Assembly (NCBI GenBank): GCA_030625685.1
Contig: DAOUQJ010000002.1
Span: 124,001 to 188,000, forward strand
Source of the DNA: Oscillospiraceae bacterium
GTDB taxonomy: Bacteria; Bacillota; Clostridia; Oscillospirales; Oscillospiraceae
Length of the DNA stretch: 64,000 bases
Direction: 5' to 3'
Below the pieces are notes generated by a model. That model did no database searches and was not told the DNA's origin. It saw only the letters and a list, made by a program, of their open reading frames with translations. Positions 63,646 to 64,000 of the stretch are shown here, piece by piece. The position numbers and the translations under genes were made by a program. How positions within the stretch are numbered: position 1 is the first letter of the stretch; each line of letters starts with the position of its first letter.

Positions 63646-64000
63646 CTAATTGACGGTATGGCGCAACCGGCGCATGATGTTTGTGTCCTCTAAGTTCATT
63701 TTTTTCCCTTGCACTGCACAACTTGCAATTTTCATTTTGCTGCCTTCTCCTTGAATTGAAATGAGATTGCTCTGCTCTAAGACATCCAAACAAACCTGCA
63801 AACGAGTTTGTGTCAATCTCTGTCCCAACTGTGCTTGCAATTGACTTTTTAAAATCTGCAAGCTTTGCACGCTTTGGCCTCCTTGTCCCATCAGATGCCT
63901 CCAAAAGACAACAAACTCTTCTCTTCTTGGCAAAATGCGCTCAGCCAAACCTTCGTCAATTGCTTCGCCTTGTAAAAAGCGCTCATACGCTAGAATTTCT
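63646..64000 (-). CDS. recJ: Probable RecJ single-stranded-DNA exonuclease, C-terminal end (cut by window edge)
   Basis: The frame is open to the window edge and gives the last 117 residues. It includes YERFLQGEAIDEGLAERILPRREEFVVFWRHL and LQVCLDVLEQSNLISI, and ends KMNLEDTNIMRRLRHTVN. This looks like the winged C-terminal domain of Firmicutes RecJ. RecJ is commonly found just before relA/spoT in this phylum, which supports the call. The DHH catalytic core lies beyond the window. Its stop is 24 bases before relA. Confidence 0.7.
   Translation of the reverse strand, partial: EILAYERFLQGEAIDEGLAERILPRREEFVVFWRHLMGQGGQSVQSLQILKSQLQAQLGQRLTQTRLQVCLDVLEQSNLISIQGEGSKMKIASCAVQGKKMNLEDTNIMRRLRHTVN

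Overview
The window looks like a chromosomal segment of an anaerobic, endospore-forming member of the Clostridia. The evidence is spmA/spmB, a GerMN lipoprotein, a SCIFF peptide with its radical SAM maturase, AbrB-type regulation, Gram-positive style ribosome binding sites, frequent TTG/GTG starts and the absence of respiratory genes. A Lachnospirales-like relative is plausible, but I cannot assign a genus from sequence alone. Most of the window is core genome with dense coding, clear intrinsic terminators and many near-consensus sigma-A promoters.

Layout. 0-9 kb: partial prmA, mgtE behind a structured leader, a TtcA-like gene, rplM-rpsI, an orphan osmoprotectant-binding lipoprotein, a GerMN lipoprotein, GNAT, a MORN-like lipoprotein overlapping a VOC protein, and a yjdF homologue with a long leader. 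9-17 kb: htpG under a CIRCE operator, the operon spmA-spmB-recG, abrB, and the operon nudix-trmN6-rsmI. 17-29 kb: a highly codon-optimised acyl-CoA dehydrogenase and enoyl-CoA hydratase/isomerase pair with hairpins around them, an unlisted 57-residue protein, a two-component system, the SCIFF system, a PLP decarboxylase, an ECF S component, gdhA and a lone CrtI-like oxidoreductase. 29-44 kb: ftsH, rlmB, a large protein that looks like a catalytically dead P1B-type ATPase, SOS-regulated lexA, rny, a small helical protein, a CBS protein, pnp-queG, rpsO and typA.

44-51 kb: a tRNA-Arg(CCU) gene is followed by AT-rich accessory DNA with different codon use. It holds a frameshifted SLH surface protein, a YoaP-like remnant, a DUF1287 protein, an AIM24-family protein and a decayed ORF. 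51-55.7 kb: a diguanylate cyclase, an iron alcohol dehydrogenase, an unrecognised 161-residue protein and a short-form proS.

55.8-64 kb: a tightly spaced minus-strand operon reads recJ - relA - ATP-grasp ligase (D-aspartate ligase family) - Asp/Glu racemase - a single ORF fusing a MurE-like Mur ligase to a complete acetylglutamate-kinase-like domain - M16 peptidase. The racemase plus ATP-grasp pair recalls the D-Asp cross-bridge system of enterococci. The MurE::ArgB fusion inside it, downstream of the stringent-response gene, is the strongest candidate here for an undescribed system. The second is the pseudo-P-type ATPase between rlmB and lexA.
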